Of a stretch of 64,000 bases of DNA, positions 22,319 to 34,348 are shown piece by piece. A model generated the notes under the pieces. That model was not told where the DNA came from, did no database searches, and worked only from the letters and a program-made list of their open reading frames with translations. The stretch comes from Tipula vernalis (lineage: Eukaryota > Arthropoda > Insecta > Diptera > Tipulidae). The first letter of the stretch is position 1; the number at the start of each line of letters is the position of its first letter. The translations under genes were made by a program, and so were the position numbers. The DNA lies in the NCBI GenBank assembly GCA_958295665.1, contig OY282560.1, forward strand, positions 267,765,168 to 267,829,167. The letters run 5' to 3'.

Positions 22319-23458
22319 TTAAAAATTTGACTTATCATTTTTTTTGGAAAATTCCTCAAAAAATTTACATCCGGGAAAACAATGTCGAGCTTTATTTAGA
22401 AATTTATAATGATAAAAACACTGATCATAGTTTGGGTAGAAACGAATTCTCGATCGAGATCGAGATGATTCTCTTGGTGCATTACGTGAGCTTGAACGCG
22501 ATCTTGCCCCCCTCGACAAACCGCTGAGACTTCAGCTAAAATTTGGGTCCTAAATTGATCAAATCTAGTTTCCAGCTCGGAATAAGAATTTGGAATAGTT
22601 AACCCTTGCGAATTTGAATACGCAGAATTTGACTTGATAGCATTGAAAACAGAATTGGTAGAAGATGTTTGTTTAATTTCACTAATTTGCGTATATTACA
22701 TAACCTCCCATTTTACCGGCTCGTTCTGCTAAAACGGTCAATGAAACATCGTTGGCAAAAGTGTATAAAATAATTTGGACTTGTTGTGGTAATCGCTTTA
22801 ACCATAATTGTTGTAACGCTTTTTCCGAAAATGTACTACCCGCGTTTAATCTGAATTCGTTTAATAGTTGTGACGGTTTTTTATCACCCAAATTCAAACC
22901 ATGCAAAACGTTATTGACTCTAGCGCTCTCCGATTCGCCGAGTACTCTAATAACTTCATTTCTAAACGTTGTATAAGGAAGTTGACCTTTATCACGTAGA
23001 ACTACGTCAGCAAAGGTATTGTGATGTCTTGAATCGAGTGCATTTACTCCATGGGAATATTTAGTATTCTCAGATTTAAAACCCGATAAAGAAAACTGTT
23101 GTTTTAAAATTTGAAACCATACGTTAGGATTTTGATTAAAAAGAGATTGCGGTGATTTAATTGCAATCGATCCAATATTACCTTCTGCCATAACTAAATT
23201 AGATTCCGCATCAACATTATTTGTTGTTGGCAGACAATTATTTTTATTTGATATAACGCGATTTTGCAAATTATTCACATTATCCGGAGAAGAAGCAGAA
23301 GGAATCCCATCATCGACGATTACCGTCCCTCGTGAACCACTTATTTGTAAAAAATTTTCAAATAATTTGTCCAAATCGGAATGAGAAATTAAAAGCGGTG
23401 TTTCTGATGATGGTGAATCATCATTGGTTTCGTCGACAGGAGGAGTATTGTGCGACAT
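22319..23458 (-). pseudogene. CsRn1-type gag with C-H-C-C zinc motif
   Basis: The capsid part begins at 23458 (MSHNTPPVDETNDD) and stays open to 22682. NPNVWFQILKQQFSLSGF and LNAGSTFSEKALQQLWLKRL are typical of CsRn1/Kabuki gag. Further downstream the frame shifts more than once. The nucleocapsid segment (22319-22519) contains CFYHYKFLNKARHCFPGC, a C-X2-H-X9-C-X3-C arrangement that defines this lineage, preceded by an Arg/Ser-rich stretch. At least one frameshift near 22500 and one between 22520 and 22680 separate the parts. Confidence 0.85.
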
Positions 23459-23854
23459 ATTTATAAATTATCTGAACTTATCTCATACACAAAATAAAAT
23501 ATGAATAAATATTTAATATAAAAATTTAAAACGAACACTGAATCAAAAATAATTAAAGAAAAACACTTACCGAATTAAAAAATGTTGACAGCTGCAATGA
23601 TGTCGATGTATTGTTGTGTGTATATTGAAAACAAGTTGACAGCTGCACTGATACGAATTTAAAATATGTTGACAGTTACAATGATGTCGATGTATTGTTG
23701 TATATTGAAAACAAGTTGACCGCACTATTCCGATATTTCAATAAAAATATTTGAATTAATTCCTATTAATTCTCCTGGTTGCAGTTTGTGGATTTAAATC
23801 GAATATACTCGATTGATTAATGATTATTTTTGTATTACTTATTTGGCCCAAAAC

Positions 23855-23873
23855 GATCACGTCGGGGTTCACA
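23855..23873 (-). promoter_or_regulatory. Primer-binding site, tRNA-Trp type
   Basis: The minus strand just inside the 5' LTR reads TGTGAACCCCGACGTGATC. It resembles the complement of the animal tRNA-Trp 3' end (TGGTGACCCCGACGTGATT) with small changes. CsRn1-lineage elements are known to use tRNA-Trp. The match is from memory of the tRNA. Confidence 0.65.
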
Positions 23874-23875
23874 AC

Positions 23876-24330
23876 TTTGGAGGATGTAGGTGTGTGGGTA
23901 GCGTTGCCGCGATATCAGATATTATTCCTGGTTGTGTAATCTGATTCCATAGAATATTGGTATTTTTTGGTTCACAACACTATTCGCTTTATATATTAAA
24001 CACTGGTAATTTATTTATTGTTGAATAATACACAGCGAAATTTTTCGCAACGAATCAATTAAACAAACTCGTTAAATTATTTTAATGATAATTAATTTTT
24101 TAGATTTTTGATAAAAAAAGAATGTTTTTTCTTGCCAAACTTTTAATAGTTTTTTTCCAACTTCTTTTTTTGTTTTTCCTTTTTTTTAAAAAACAAAAAG
24201 AAGTAGCCTACTTTATATAATACTAAACTAATCTCCGTGTCTTTATTTAATCATTTTTAGGTTCAGTGTTTTCACAAGAGAGTGTAGACCTGACATGTCA
24301 ACACAATGCTAGCTATGGCATGTCACCACA
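23876..24330 (-). repeat. 5' LTR of the CsRn1-type element
   Basis: This LTR lacks the MITE and so preserves the empty target ATTATTCCTGGTTGTG at 23921-23936. It ends CATGTCACCACA next to a CA repeat. As the 5' LTR it would hold the promoter of the element. Confidence 0.9.
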
Positions 24331-26889
24331 CACACACACTCGTAACATCCGCAAAATCCGCTAAGCTGTCGTGGGTAACAGCATTTATTGAATGAACTGC
24401 ATGTTTATTCTTTCTTCACCCTAATGGGTTGCTTTGATTTTATTAACTTTTAGAACTAGACACACAGTGGAAACCCACTTTTGATTTTTTTCTCAATTGG
24501 TATTAGCTCTTGTAATTATCCTTATCTCTTTCAACTCTGTATTACTCGACACGGCGATATAATTTCTCTTTCTAATTACCAAAAAATCACTTCAGAATTC
24601 CATTTCATCTTACGAATATGGCAATTAGCTGTTGTACATACTATAATGGGACATGCTACCATATCGGGTTATTCTTTCTCAAACGCCTCTTTTATTCTAT
24701 ACTTTTAATTTCTTTTATACATTGACTAAGTGCTCTTATGTATAAAAATAAAATATGTAACCAAATACGTCCGGAAAGTGTTATGTGACATTCTCAATTG
24801 ACTGCACACGCGCAACAGCTTACGCACGACAAAGGGGTACTTTACGCTCTTGCCACAAATAAACATTTTCGTTTATTAGTCCAGGTAAACTATGACATTT
24901 GTATTATAACTGAGCGTACCCACTTCAGAAACCGTGTTCACATTTGAAAATTGAGCTATAAAACATGTTGTGGGGTAAGTAAAATAACTCAGCCACATGA
25001 TTAGACAAAGTATGCTTTGGTAATATTTTCTAATATTGTTTTGAATGGCCTTGAGTTTGATTTTTGTTTCATGTTTCTAGCTAGTGCGGTTCAAAAGATA
25101 TTCGCATCAACAAAAAAAAAAAAAATGTTTTGTAGGGTGGCCGTTTTCTGTGCCGGTCAGTGTATATTCATTGGATTTGCGGGGTCGGTGCCTAATTCTG
25201 GAGTGTTCTACAACAGTCGTGTGGTTTTTGTTAACAGGTTAGTGTACTATATATCTATGTCGAATTTAACCAACTGTGTTAATCACATCATTCAAAGAAG
25301 CTAATCTAAACGACAAGAAAAAGGAATATAATGTATTCAGCGGTGTGCGCAATTCTGTTAAAACTATCACAGATTGCGATGCAGCCAATAATAACGACAA
25401 AATTAGTTAGCAAGTGGCTCTAGTTCTACCAGAGACCAAATATATACCTCACCGGACAGAGCTAATGCGGTGATTGTATAATCGCAACAATGTAAGGTAA
25501 CAACCCTCGTGCATTATTGGTTAATTTTATTATTTACGATATTTATGTTGAATAAAAAATAAAACCCTGAAAAGTAACGGTCTGTTACATGCTAATTGAC
25601 GATAAAATAATTCATTTAAGTGCAATATTTGTGAATCATTAACTTAGTAGTAGAGAGAAAATAAAGCATAGCAAAGGGACTTGTAGTTTTACTCTCAATC
25701 TGAGTTGGACAATCCTCTAAATCAGGCTTGCCCAAGTCAAATGAGTTATTTTGGCATATTTTAAAAATAAATACATTAAATAAAACTTCGATTAAAAAAG
25801 AAGACAGCTCTAAATCTAACATTCTTGGTTTATGGCTTGAACAATTTTAAGTGTAAATCAGTTGAAGTTTAAATTGATTAGTAAATAGCTATGGAAAGAA
25901 TTTTATTAAAAAATAATAAAATTTCCAGCCAGAAATTTCAATTTTCATTTAAATGAGTTGTAGATCGATGACAAGTAAGTAGATAATTGTATGATAACTT
26001 TAAGAATTAAGCCTGTTACCAAAAAAATCCATAATCTAAACTGTTTGCCAAACGTAATATTTTTAATCAAAACATTAAACAACTTAGGTTTATTATACAC
26101 ACATGATATATAGTTTCAACTGCGACTTATTTTTGGCTCTAAATTCTTAAAAATTTGGCAAGTTTCCCATCATTCAATTTTAATAAATTATTTTTATAAA
26201 ACAAACTGACCAATATTTCTCCTATAGTAATAATAACCTGCTATATTCCCAACCACATAAATTCAATAAAATTATAAATGCATATATACAAGTAGTATTA
26301 AATTGCATGTTTTAAAATTATTTATTACAAAAAAAAAAAAAAGAAATTGAATGAAAATGACATATGTTTTAGTTTAAAATACAACAACAAACAGGAACGT
26401 ATAAAATTCATTGTGTACATTTTATTATATACATTGTAATAAATAATTACATAATTGATACGACAATGTAAAATATAATGATCAACAATTATCTACATGT
26501 ACTGTGGTATAATATAAATATACGCCCAACATTAAAAAATAAAATGTTTACAAAGAGCTATCGATAGACATTAAAAATGTACAAATCACAAAGAGGAAAT
26601 TGTTTAATAAAAAATGCATACAAAAAAAAACCAAACGAACAAACTTTGAAGTAACGATAATGATTAGGAATCAATTAATAATACAGGACCAGGAAAAAAA
26701 AGTAAAATACAAAAGACACAATGTACTAGGTATGTTTTGGGTCGCTGAACATGAATCCGAAGCAATAAAAAATTAGACGAAATTAGCGAAAATTTCGATT
26801 AATTTTCCAGGTTAGCAAAAAAATGTGACGAGACCTTGAGCCGCTTCTATAAGTCAACATATTAAAAGGTAATCTTCAGCCATTTATGG
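24331..26889. other. Non-coding spacer
   Basis: Beyond a short CA repeat at 24327-24338 I see no gene or defined element. Frames of 70-95 codons occur by chance in the AT-rich sequence and show no domain. Confidence 0.4.
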
Positions 26890-27185
26890 TTCTTCTTAGA
26901 TTTTTCAACAGGATAATGAATGATCGAAAACAATGGCAGTAGTAAAGGAATGTTGCTGTGCAATATTTCTAATAAGCTAAATCTCCCACCTCAACCGACA
27001 GACCTTAATCCAAGAGAGCATTTTTGGGAAGTTTGAACGACGAGTCCGAAATTATGATAGTACCTGCCGGAAACTCTAAAAAAAGCTGTAAAAAGGCTTG
27101 GGCCGAACTTACACTTGAAACAACAACAAATTTGGCGACATCGCCAAAGACAACCCTAATTGATGTAAATATTTTGATGGTTTCA
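26890..27185 (+). pseudogene. Tc1/mariner transposase remnant
   Basis: Near 26908 the sequence reads FQQDNE, a mutated form of the FQQDNDPKHT block of Tc1/mariner enzymes that contains the second catalytic Asp. Further on, PTDLNPREHFWEV (about 26998-27036) corresponds to SPDLNPIEHLW around the third acid. Stops and frameshifts break the gene and no inverted repeats were found nearby. It differs in sequence from the Tc1-like piece at 14.8 kb, so it is a separate relic. Confidence 0.75.
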
Positions 27186-27204
27186 GTTTATTTATTATTT
27201 TCTA

Positions 27205-27480
27205 TTGATTGATTGATTGATTAGGATGTACGGCCAAGCATTATAGCAGGAACTCCCGGGCACACACCGTACATCCGTTTACATGTAACAAAACCGAAGG
27301 ATAGGATAGACTTATTAGTTGGGACAGACTCGACCCGGTTACAGACACCTAAGCGATCAATAGTTTGTAAAATTCTTAGTAAATATATAGTAAAAATAGT
27401 TAGCACAGGACAACACAATTTCTAAACTACAGCTTATTCCCTACATGTTGATCCTGTAGGGTTGATTCGAGCTAAAATTT
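27205..27480. repeat. Dispersed repeat, copy A (module X then Y)
   Basis: Module X (about 27220-27290: TACGGCCAAGCATTATAGCA, then AACTCCCGG) and module Y (about 27398-27425: TAGTTAGCACAGGACAACAC) recur at 34965-35260 in the opposite order. This points to a tandemly arranged or rearranged repeat family. A short GATT repeat starts the copy. No coding. Confidence 0.55.
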
Positions 27481-28350
27481 AAATCTAAAACTCAGGATTG
27501 ATTTTAATCCCTATAATAATGATTAATCCTGGAACTATATTATATACTGAAATTAGATTATTTATGAGTAACCTAAGGAAGAGATCTCTTTTAATCTTCT
27601 TTAATTAAAAGATATTAATGAACAAACTAAATAAATAAAAACACAATATAATAAATATTACAAAAAATTGATATTTTAACTTAGCTAAAAAGCTACTAAG
27701 TTCAGGTTTAAATTCACAGTGCTTGTTTCCTAGTTATAGTGATCATGTAGCAAGTTAATAAATTGTTTATATTCTGCAATTATATTTAAAAATAAAATAA
27801 AATTAAAAAATAAATGTTTAACCTTAAAATTAAACTAATCAGCATTTTTCTGTAGATCTGGAAGAAGGAAATTAGTAGCATTGAAGATTATTATTTATAT
27901 GATGATCTAATTTAAAGATGATTATGAGACGTTGCGACCAAAATGTAGAATGCACCAATAATTTAGTTGAGTGCTATACGTACATATAAAGGCAATTTTT
28001 TTTTTGTTTTTTTAATTTTCTAAAAAAAATTTACATTTTAAAATAGGAAAATATTATAATATTTTATGAAAATTTGGTAATCAAAACAAGGATGGGAAGA
28101 GAAATAAAGAATAACAATTATATTAACAACAATAATAATAATAATCATAATAATAATATTAATGTTTATAATACACTCTTTACAACAACATACAACAGCA
28201 AGGATCATGAAAGTAACAATAAATCTAACAACAATAATTTAATCCAAATGATAAGTATCATACTTCTCGATATATTCACTGAACAACTTATTTTTCAAAT
28301 ATGATTTTAGCTCCGAAATTTTCTTATTTTTCTTTTCATTACTCAAACTG
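27481..28350. other. Spacer with AAT/AAC microsatellites
   Basis: The stretch is non-coding. Imperfect AAC/AAT runs (about 28105-28165) create a poly-Asn frame that I regard as spurious. The piggyBac element starts at 28355. Confidence 0.45.
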
Positions 28351-28492
28351 TTAACCTAGGAGATGCAGTGACTTGCATGGCGCTAAGTGAACCCGTAAGG
28401 TCTGACGAGACCTATTTAGCGGTATGGCTTAAAAACATTTTTCCCGATGAGAGATTCGTCGAAGTGTATGGTTTGATAAATCGTTACAGTAG

Positions 28493-28494
<2 letters not shown>

Positions 28495-28568
<74 letters not shown>
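28495..28568. repeat. (GT)n microsatellite inside piggyBac
   Basis: About 37 uninterrupted GT units. It sits between the left terminus and the transposase 3' end and probably expanded after insertion. The Cys-Val frame crossing it is an artefact. Confidence 0.95.
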
Positions 28569-28572
<4 letters not shown>

Positions 28573-28705
28573 GTACATATGTGTGTGCTTATAAAAATAA
28601 ATTTAAAAATATCATTTCTGTTTTATTACTTTATTTGGAACATGTGATAATTAAGGCCAGGTAGGCTCCCAGAATGAAAACATTAGACAGTAAAACATTT
28701 TTGGC

Positions 28706-28918
28706 TCATTGAGCATCATCATAAGCGCATGAATGACACGTATACTCGATTTTTGAGTGTGTAACACACACCGGCTTGTGACATTCAGCACACAGAAATC
28801 GAGTTTTTCTTTGCTTTTTATCGTAAGTACGGCACATATGACACGATGGTCGATTAGAAGCCGAGACAGCATATGGTGGTTGGTCTGCTTCTAGCGTTGG
28901 TGGTGGTAAAGTTTGTGC
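28706..28918 (-). pseudogene. Second exon of piggyBac transposase: Cys-rich domain
   Basis: The minus strand shows a splice acceptor (TTATCTTTTTAG) ending at 28919. It is followed by a frame with RPSCHMCRTYDKKQRK, FLCAECHKPVCVTHSK and YTCHSCAYDD before a TGA at 28706-28708. The spaced C-X2-C and C-X2-C...H pairs match the C-terminal cysteine-rich DNA-binding domain of piggyBac transposases. The intron would be about 70-110 bp, with donors GTTAATG or GTAATTC upstream. Splicing is inferred, not shown. This exon itself has no stop. Confidence 0.75.
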
Positions 28919-29098
28919 CTAAAAAGATAAAAACGAAATAAAAGAAAAGAAAGTATTAATAAATTGGCATATTGAAGTTGCTTGATTTTTTGTTTCTAGC
29001 TGTAATACATACATTAACATGAAAAAGTGCCATTGCTTCTCGTATATGTGGAAACCGTCTAACATTCGGATTTAAAGATCGTTCCTCCATGTGTGGAA

Positions 29099-30775
29099 TT
29101 ACCAGTTAGGTGGCCAATTCGATGATAAAAAAACGACGCTTGTCGGTTTGTTTTTTGGTCGTAATTCATCGTGAATGATGAATGATGCCAAGCCAGCAAT
29201 ATCCAACATATTAAAGAACATGGCTAATGGCCAACGATTAGTAGCGCGTTTACAAGAATAACCATTAACCATTTGATCCATGGTGTCGACACCAGCCTTA
29301 TTTTCATTGTAATCCAGGATTTGATATGGTTTCAATGTGGCTTTATTACGATCAACGTTGCATGTATAATGTTCGGTAGAAATCAATAACACAACTTTGT
29401 TTTTTTTGGGAACATACGAGCACAACGAGATGTCGTTGTTGTAAAAACAAAACAAAGTGCTAAACAATTCACGAGAAGGATGGGCTAACAATTGTGGTGG
29501 TAAGAATGTTTTATTTCTGCGAACAGTACCCACAAATGCTAGTCTTTTCGTAATCAATGTTTCGGCCAAATTACACGTAGAAAAAAAATTATCGGCGTAT
29601 ATAGTGCGACCAGTGTTAAAATATTTTTCAACCAACTCCAAAACAACTCTCTCGCCTTGATTTACTTCTCGGGTCGCTCCAGGTAGTTTGCCAGTATATA
29701 TAATTCCTTTTAAAGGGTAGTTAGATTTAGAATCGCATGCCCACCATACTTTAATGCCGTATTTGGCTGGTTTGGATTGTATATATTGAGTAAAGCGAGT
29801 ACGGCCACGATAAGGAAATAACTGTTCATCGACAGTAATGGATGCGTGTGGTGAATATGCCTTTTCCAAATTGGACATTAGCATCAACCAAATATCGTTG
29901 ATGGCTGCCGACTTACTAGTCAACAATCGCTGAGGACGAGTATTACCATTGTCAAACCGAATGTATTTGATGATGATTTTGAATCTATTGTGCGACATTG
30001 TAGCTTTATAAATCGGATGATTATAAGCGGCCCACAATTCTTTCGTTGGTTGTGTATTGGCATTAAAAACTCCGGCAAATAATAACAAACCTATATAAGC
30101 ATATAATTCATTCACCGTGAGTTTTTGCCATTCCTTTGGTTTAGCTTCTGGGTTATCATCGTTCCATTTTCGAATTATATCATTGGCCTTTCTATTTGAT
30201 TCTCTCACAATGATATCGGCAACCTCCGGGCTGATCAGTGACCTGAAAATCGTGCATGGATTTCGGAATGTACCAGAAGTAGGTCCAGCTGGTTTTCCAG
30301 TAGCACTACGAGCTGTATTGTGAGCACGATTTCTACCAGTTACTGGTGGATCAACGCACCAAATCTTTCCATCTTTGGATTTATAAAATTCAGCAGGCCT
30401 CACTGTAGCAGAGACCGCAGCTGCTTCACGTTCCTGGTCAATATCTTCATGTTCCGCTTCATCAACAATCCCATCTTCATAGCCATCATCATTCAACTCT
30501 AGTTCTAATTCGTTTTCAACATCAGATGCTGCAGCAGCCTCACATTCTGGAACATAATCTGGATCATCAATATCATCACCTTCGAATGGATCTTCTTCTT
30601 CGCCTTCTTCATTAGCCAAAAAATCAGTAACTCTTTCGACATATTCATTTTGCATGGCGGCTGGTAAATTTCGGAAACGTGCCGTTTTATTTATCACCAT
30701 ATTCACCAAATCCACTTCACTCAAACCTTCAAAATTATCCACAATACGGCTTATGCTTGCCATTTTTCTACACAC
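29099..30775 (-). pseudogene. piggyBac-like transposase, main exon (DDE_Tnp_1_7)
   Basis: The 558-codon frame gives a DDD transposase for TTAA-specific cut-and-paste. The N-terminus (MCRKMASISRIVDNF or the inner Met) is followed by an acidic stretch at about residues 55-115, typical of this family. The catalytic acids are present in ITVDEQLFPYRGR, TIYADNFFST and AGVDTMDQMVNGYS, so the core looks intact. Near 29150 the frame has slipped by one base. After HDELRPKNK, another frame gives DKRRFFIIELAT and then, after a TAA, LVIPHMEERS, the expected conserved tail. A frameshift and a stop therefore separate the catalytic core from the spliced Cys-rich exon. The core could still make a truncated protein. 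Confidence 0.9.
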
Positions 30776-31377
30776 AATAGAAAAAAAAAAATTTTAACAA
30801 ACTGAAAAAATCCGAGGTAGCGAGATGCCTCACTCTATTCCTACAAATATTTACATAAACACAACTAGTAATTATACACAAATAATTATAAGACAAATAC
30901 TTACCTCCAAGCTGACAAAACACAAAGAAAACCAATTTTAATTTTCACTGAATTCGATGTTTTCACACCAACTAATTCTACCGGACTGAATAGTCGTTTC
31001 TATTAAATACACACACACATATACCTGTTGTAACTGACACATTTTTGTCTAGATGCGTTTCCGATAGACTAACGGTATTATTATAGTATTATGTTTGCTG
31101 TTCTTTTTTTCAAAGTATGCAGGTGTTCTATCTAAATGAAATTTTGTTCTAGGTCTGGGCAGACCTCACGGGTCACTTTAAGATACAATCACATTCAAAA
31201 AGCCAAATTCTTCTACGAAAGCAACACAATCTCCTCGAAAATGATCTCATCGGACTCCAGGAGTCAAGATTATAGAAGTCAAAGGGTTTCAATTTTTTAT
31301 TTCAGCAGAAACAAAAAATATTAGCTATTGAAATTCAAATAGGTCTGACCAGACCTCATTGCACCTCCTAGGGTTAA

Positions 31378-31479
31378 ATAATTTAACACCCTTATAAAAG
31401 ATACTCTTCTAAGTCGTACTGTATTTATAGTTAGGTAGGCGATAACTCAGAGAACTACACGTAAGTTTTTCAGATAAAG
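31378..31479. other. Short junction between piggyBac and LINE
   Basis: About 100 bp of AT-rich DNA; probably the 3' untranslated end of the minus-strand LINE plus its insertion flank. No poly-A tail can be defined. Confidence 0.35.
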
Positions 31480-31488
31480 AAAGATTTG

Positions 31489-33171
31489 TTAAAAGTTCCT
31501 TATTATACCTAATTGTATCATGACTAATATTATATATAGTAGTAGTAGTAAGATGATATATTGATATTCAATTAGCGATGAGATAGGAATAATATTCTCA
31601 CTATAAAGAAGTTTACTTGGAGTACGCTTTGGTAGATTTCTTAAAGATTTTAATCTTTTGTTTTGTAAGATATGTAAATCTTTTAAATTAACTTCACTAG
31701 AAGAACTCCATACCTGAATTAAATACATTAAATGACAATGAATATAACTCAAATATAAGTTGTATTTTACTGAAGCAGGTATACCATATATTGACCAGGA
31801 CACCGAAAAACTCCTATAATAGGAGACATTTTATGTTTAATTTCATTAATGTGATTGGTCCAGGAAAGTTGAGAGTTAAGTAATAACCCCAAATAACGAA
31901 CACAGTTAACACGTTTAATTGATTTGTTCCTGAACTCAATTTCATCAAATATTAGTGATGGTTTTTGTTTAAGGTAGAAAGAATATGATAAAATTTGATT
32001 TAGAAATCTCAATACTAGTTTGTTGCGTTTGAGCCATTCGTTGATAATAGCCAAATCCCTCTCCATATCAATTTTAAGTTGTTCGTAAGAATTTGAACTA
32101 TAAATGAGGGTTGCATCATTTGCAAATAGCTGAATTTTGCACAATTTTAAGGCAGTGCCAGAAATCTCAAAATTCATAAACTTATCAATTAATATATCAT
32201 GATTCACACAATCAAATGCTTTTTAAGGTCCAAGAATACGCATGCTGTGGCATATTTATTCGACAAGATTTAGTACCGCCGAAGCAGTACTACAATTTTT
32301 GGTAAACCCAAACTGATTTCTGTGGATGAGGTTATTAAAGTCAAGATGGTCTACTAATATTGTATGAATTATTTGTTCGAATATTTTAGAGAGAGCTGGA
32401 AGAATAGAGATTGGTCGATAATTATTGATTAACAAACTATCACCAGATTTCAGTATAGGAATAACACAAGCTATTTTAAGAAACGCTGGTAAGACACCTT
32501 CATTGATCGAAGAATTTAATTTTACTAGTAATGAAGGAGATATAATATCAATCAAACTTTTAAGCATCATCGTAACCGGGTGAGGTGGATAATTTCAGTT
32601 TATTTATAATGTTTCTCCGTTTTTCAATAGTTACTAGTTCTATAGCTATCAATGGTCTTATAAAGTGGCGTGGCCCAATAATGAAATGTCCTGAAGTTGA
32701 GGAACTTGAGATTAATAGCCCAATTGTGGTAAAAATCTTATTTAACTGGGTGGTATAATAACGCTTCTTTGCGTTTCGAACTAGTTGTCTAAATTCGGTA
32801 TTGAGGCGTTTAAAATTATTTAGAAAAAATGAATTAAACGGATAGGCCTTATGCAATTTGAAATACTTATCACGAAGTATAGATTGCTTCATAAGTTGAG
32901 TAGTGAACCATGGCTTTTTAAATGACGACACTTAAACATTAGTAGTAGTGGTTATTTTAATATCATTAATTGAAGTAACAATAAAGTCATATAGTGAATT
33001 AAAATCTGGATTGGTAGATGACCTAAATTTATCCTGGATAGCAGACAATACCTTATCAAAGTTAATAGTAGTACTAGAACGAATTGAATTGACAGTCTTT
33101 TTTGGTATAACAAATTTTGCTAACACATATCGATGGTCACTGATACTAGTATCACCATAGAAAACGTACAA
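31489..33171 (-). pseudogene. LINE ORF2: end of endonuclease, RT and C-terminus
   Basis: From right to left: SDHRYVLAKF (32932-33171) is the conserved SDH of the endonuclease. KPWFTTQLMKQ (32880-32925) is the usual linker. NNYRPISILPALSKIFEQII and NQFGFTKNCSTASAVL (32256-32570) are RT motifs. A DLKKAFD-like block survives only across a frameshift near 32230. The text then jumps from EISGTALKL directly to KIQLFANDATLIY, so roughly 80 residues between the first and second catalytic motifs are missing, and F-A-D-D reads F-A-N-D. The C-terminal RYLGLLLNSQLSW and the thumb-like HILQNKRLKSL region follow. The gene cannot encode an active RT. Confidence 0.85.
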
Positions 33172-33550
33172 TTTTTCCCTGTGGTTAGATAAAATGTGAT
33201 CTAATATCGTTCTAGTGGAGCTTGAAATCCGAGTGCATATAACTCATGGGTTCATTTATAATAAAGTAGTTGTTTACGAGTAATGTTGAAATGTAATTAC
33301 CTAGTTGAGTCTGTAAACTGGTTTTGCCCAAAATGTCAATATTAAGATCACCTACAACGATTTGGTTTTTATAAGCAGACAAACAATCATCTAAAAATGA
33401 TAAGAATCTGTGATGATAAGTCTGTGGTGGGTTATATATACACATTACATACAAATTTAGATTTCTAGAATAAGTTACTACGCATTGGTTTTCGTCCAAA
33501 TTATAAGTGGGATAAAAACCGAGAGACCTCCACCAGATCTGTTATCTCGA
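33172..33550 (-). pseudogene. LINE ORF2: APE-type endonuclease
   Basis: The frame at 33212-33499 contains YNPPQTYHHRFLSFLDDC and VVGDLNIDILGKTS. The latter is the GD-N-D motif of the apurinic-like endonuclease that nicks target DNA to prime reverse transcription. It is separated by a frameshift from the SDH block further left. Confidence 0.8.
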
Positions 33551-33670
33551 GTTTTGTGAAATGCTGTTTAGCCACTTTAATTAAAATTTTCGGGTTCAAA
33601 TTTGTCTAAAAAGGTTTCCGTAACAAAAAAAGAAAAAGAAATTTAAAAATTCCAAATTGAGTGTAAAATT

Positions 33671-34348
33671 TTATTCTTTTATTTTTGTGACATCACTCTC
33701 TGTCCATATGATTTTTGGTTGATCATCTTCGGCAACTTTAATATAAACGTTACTGTGACGAAACCAACAGTATTTTATTAATTTTTTCCGCTTTAAATTT
33801 AAAAGTTGTTTCATTATTATGTTGTTGGTAGCGGTAAGCCTGTCACGAATGTTGATGGTAACATTTCCACTAGATGACGAAGGATAGAGTTGTTTCAATT
33901 TTATTGGTCCATTTGTGCGGATCTGGTTCATAACAATATTAAATCTGATTGAAGTTTCCCCTCCCACTACGGCCACTTCGTTTAACTGTTATTGTTTTCA
34001 AGCACGATGAAGCAATATTGTCGATACCAAAATTAAATAATCCATTTAATTTTAGAATGATAACAGACACATCATTAATGTTGTGAAATAATTAACTTCC
34101 GATTCTTATTTAGCTAGGCAATCGTTATTGGTGTTCATTTTTTCTTGGAGGCCATCAATTCGGGTTTTAATTTGACTTACCTCGGATTTAATCTCATTTA
34201 CAGCAGTTTGGATATATTCTTTCGTTTCCATGATATTTACGTTTAATGCATTAAACTGAGACTTATTAGTTTCAACTAGGCCAGCAATTGCTTGCAAGAT
34301 ATTAGAATTGGAAGGAGCACTTAGTTTCAAACTAGCATCGAAACTCAT
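33671..34348 (-). pseudogene. LINE ORF1: coiled-coil nucleic-acid-binding protein
   Basis: The N-terminal frame (34106-34348, MSFDASLKLSAPSNS) becomes a heptad-rich helix (ETKEYIQTAVNEIKSEVSQI) that would trimerise or dimerise. The C-terminal frame (33671-33976) includes LKRKKLIKYCWFRHSNVYIK and ends ESDVTKIKE, resembling the baculovirus FP-like C-terminal domain of many LINE ORF1 proteins. A stop at 34106 and a roughly 130-bp gap separate the two, so the gene is broken. The product would coat element RNA. Confidence 0.7.

Larger units (their letters stand above)
18109..24330 (-). mobile_element. Ty3/gypsy element of the CsRn1 lineage, near-complete
   Basis: Two LTRs (18109-19047 including a MITE, and 23876-24330) enclose gag, protease, RT, RNase H and integrase, all on the minus strand. 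Three diagnostic features place it in the CsRn1/Kabuki lineage: a primer-binding site resembling the tRNA-Trp 3' end, a C-H-C-C gag zinc motif instead of C-C-H-C, and a pol ending in a TRTRRQVKIPKK tail. A polypurine tract borders the 3' LTR. CACA flanks both sides (18105-18108, 24331-24334) and may be the target duplication, although the right side is a CA repeat. It is disabled by few lesions: one stop and one frameshift in pol, an integrase substitution, and frameshifts in gag. Confidence 0.9.
28351..31377 (-). mobile_element. piggyBac-superfamily DNA transposon with both ends
   Basis: TTAA occurs on both outer edges (28351-28354 and 31374-31377), the target sequence duplicated by piggyBac. 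The ends inside are inverted repeats: the reverse complement of the right begins CCCTAGGAGGTGCAATGAG and the left begins CCTAGGAGATGCAGTGAC. A second, subterminal inverted pair lies at about 28386-28410 and 31152-31178 (ACCCGTAAGGTCTGACGAG against ACCCGTGAGGTCTGCCCAG). The element is about 3.0 kb and carries one split transposase gene on the minus strand. The left part holds a GT microsatellite. The left terminus has lost one C, which may affect end recognition. Confidence 0.9.

Noticed and set aside
28368..28664. 98-codon frame with a long Cys-Val run
   Set aside because: It is the translation of the (GT)n microsatellite; it does not represent a protein.
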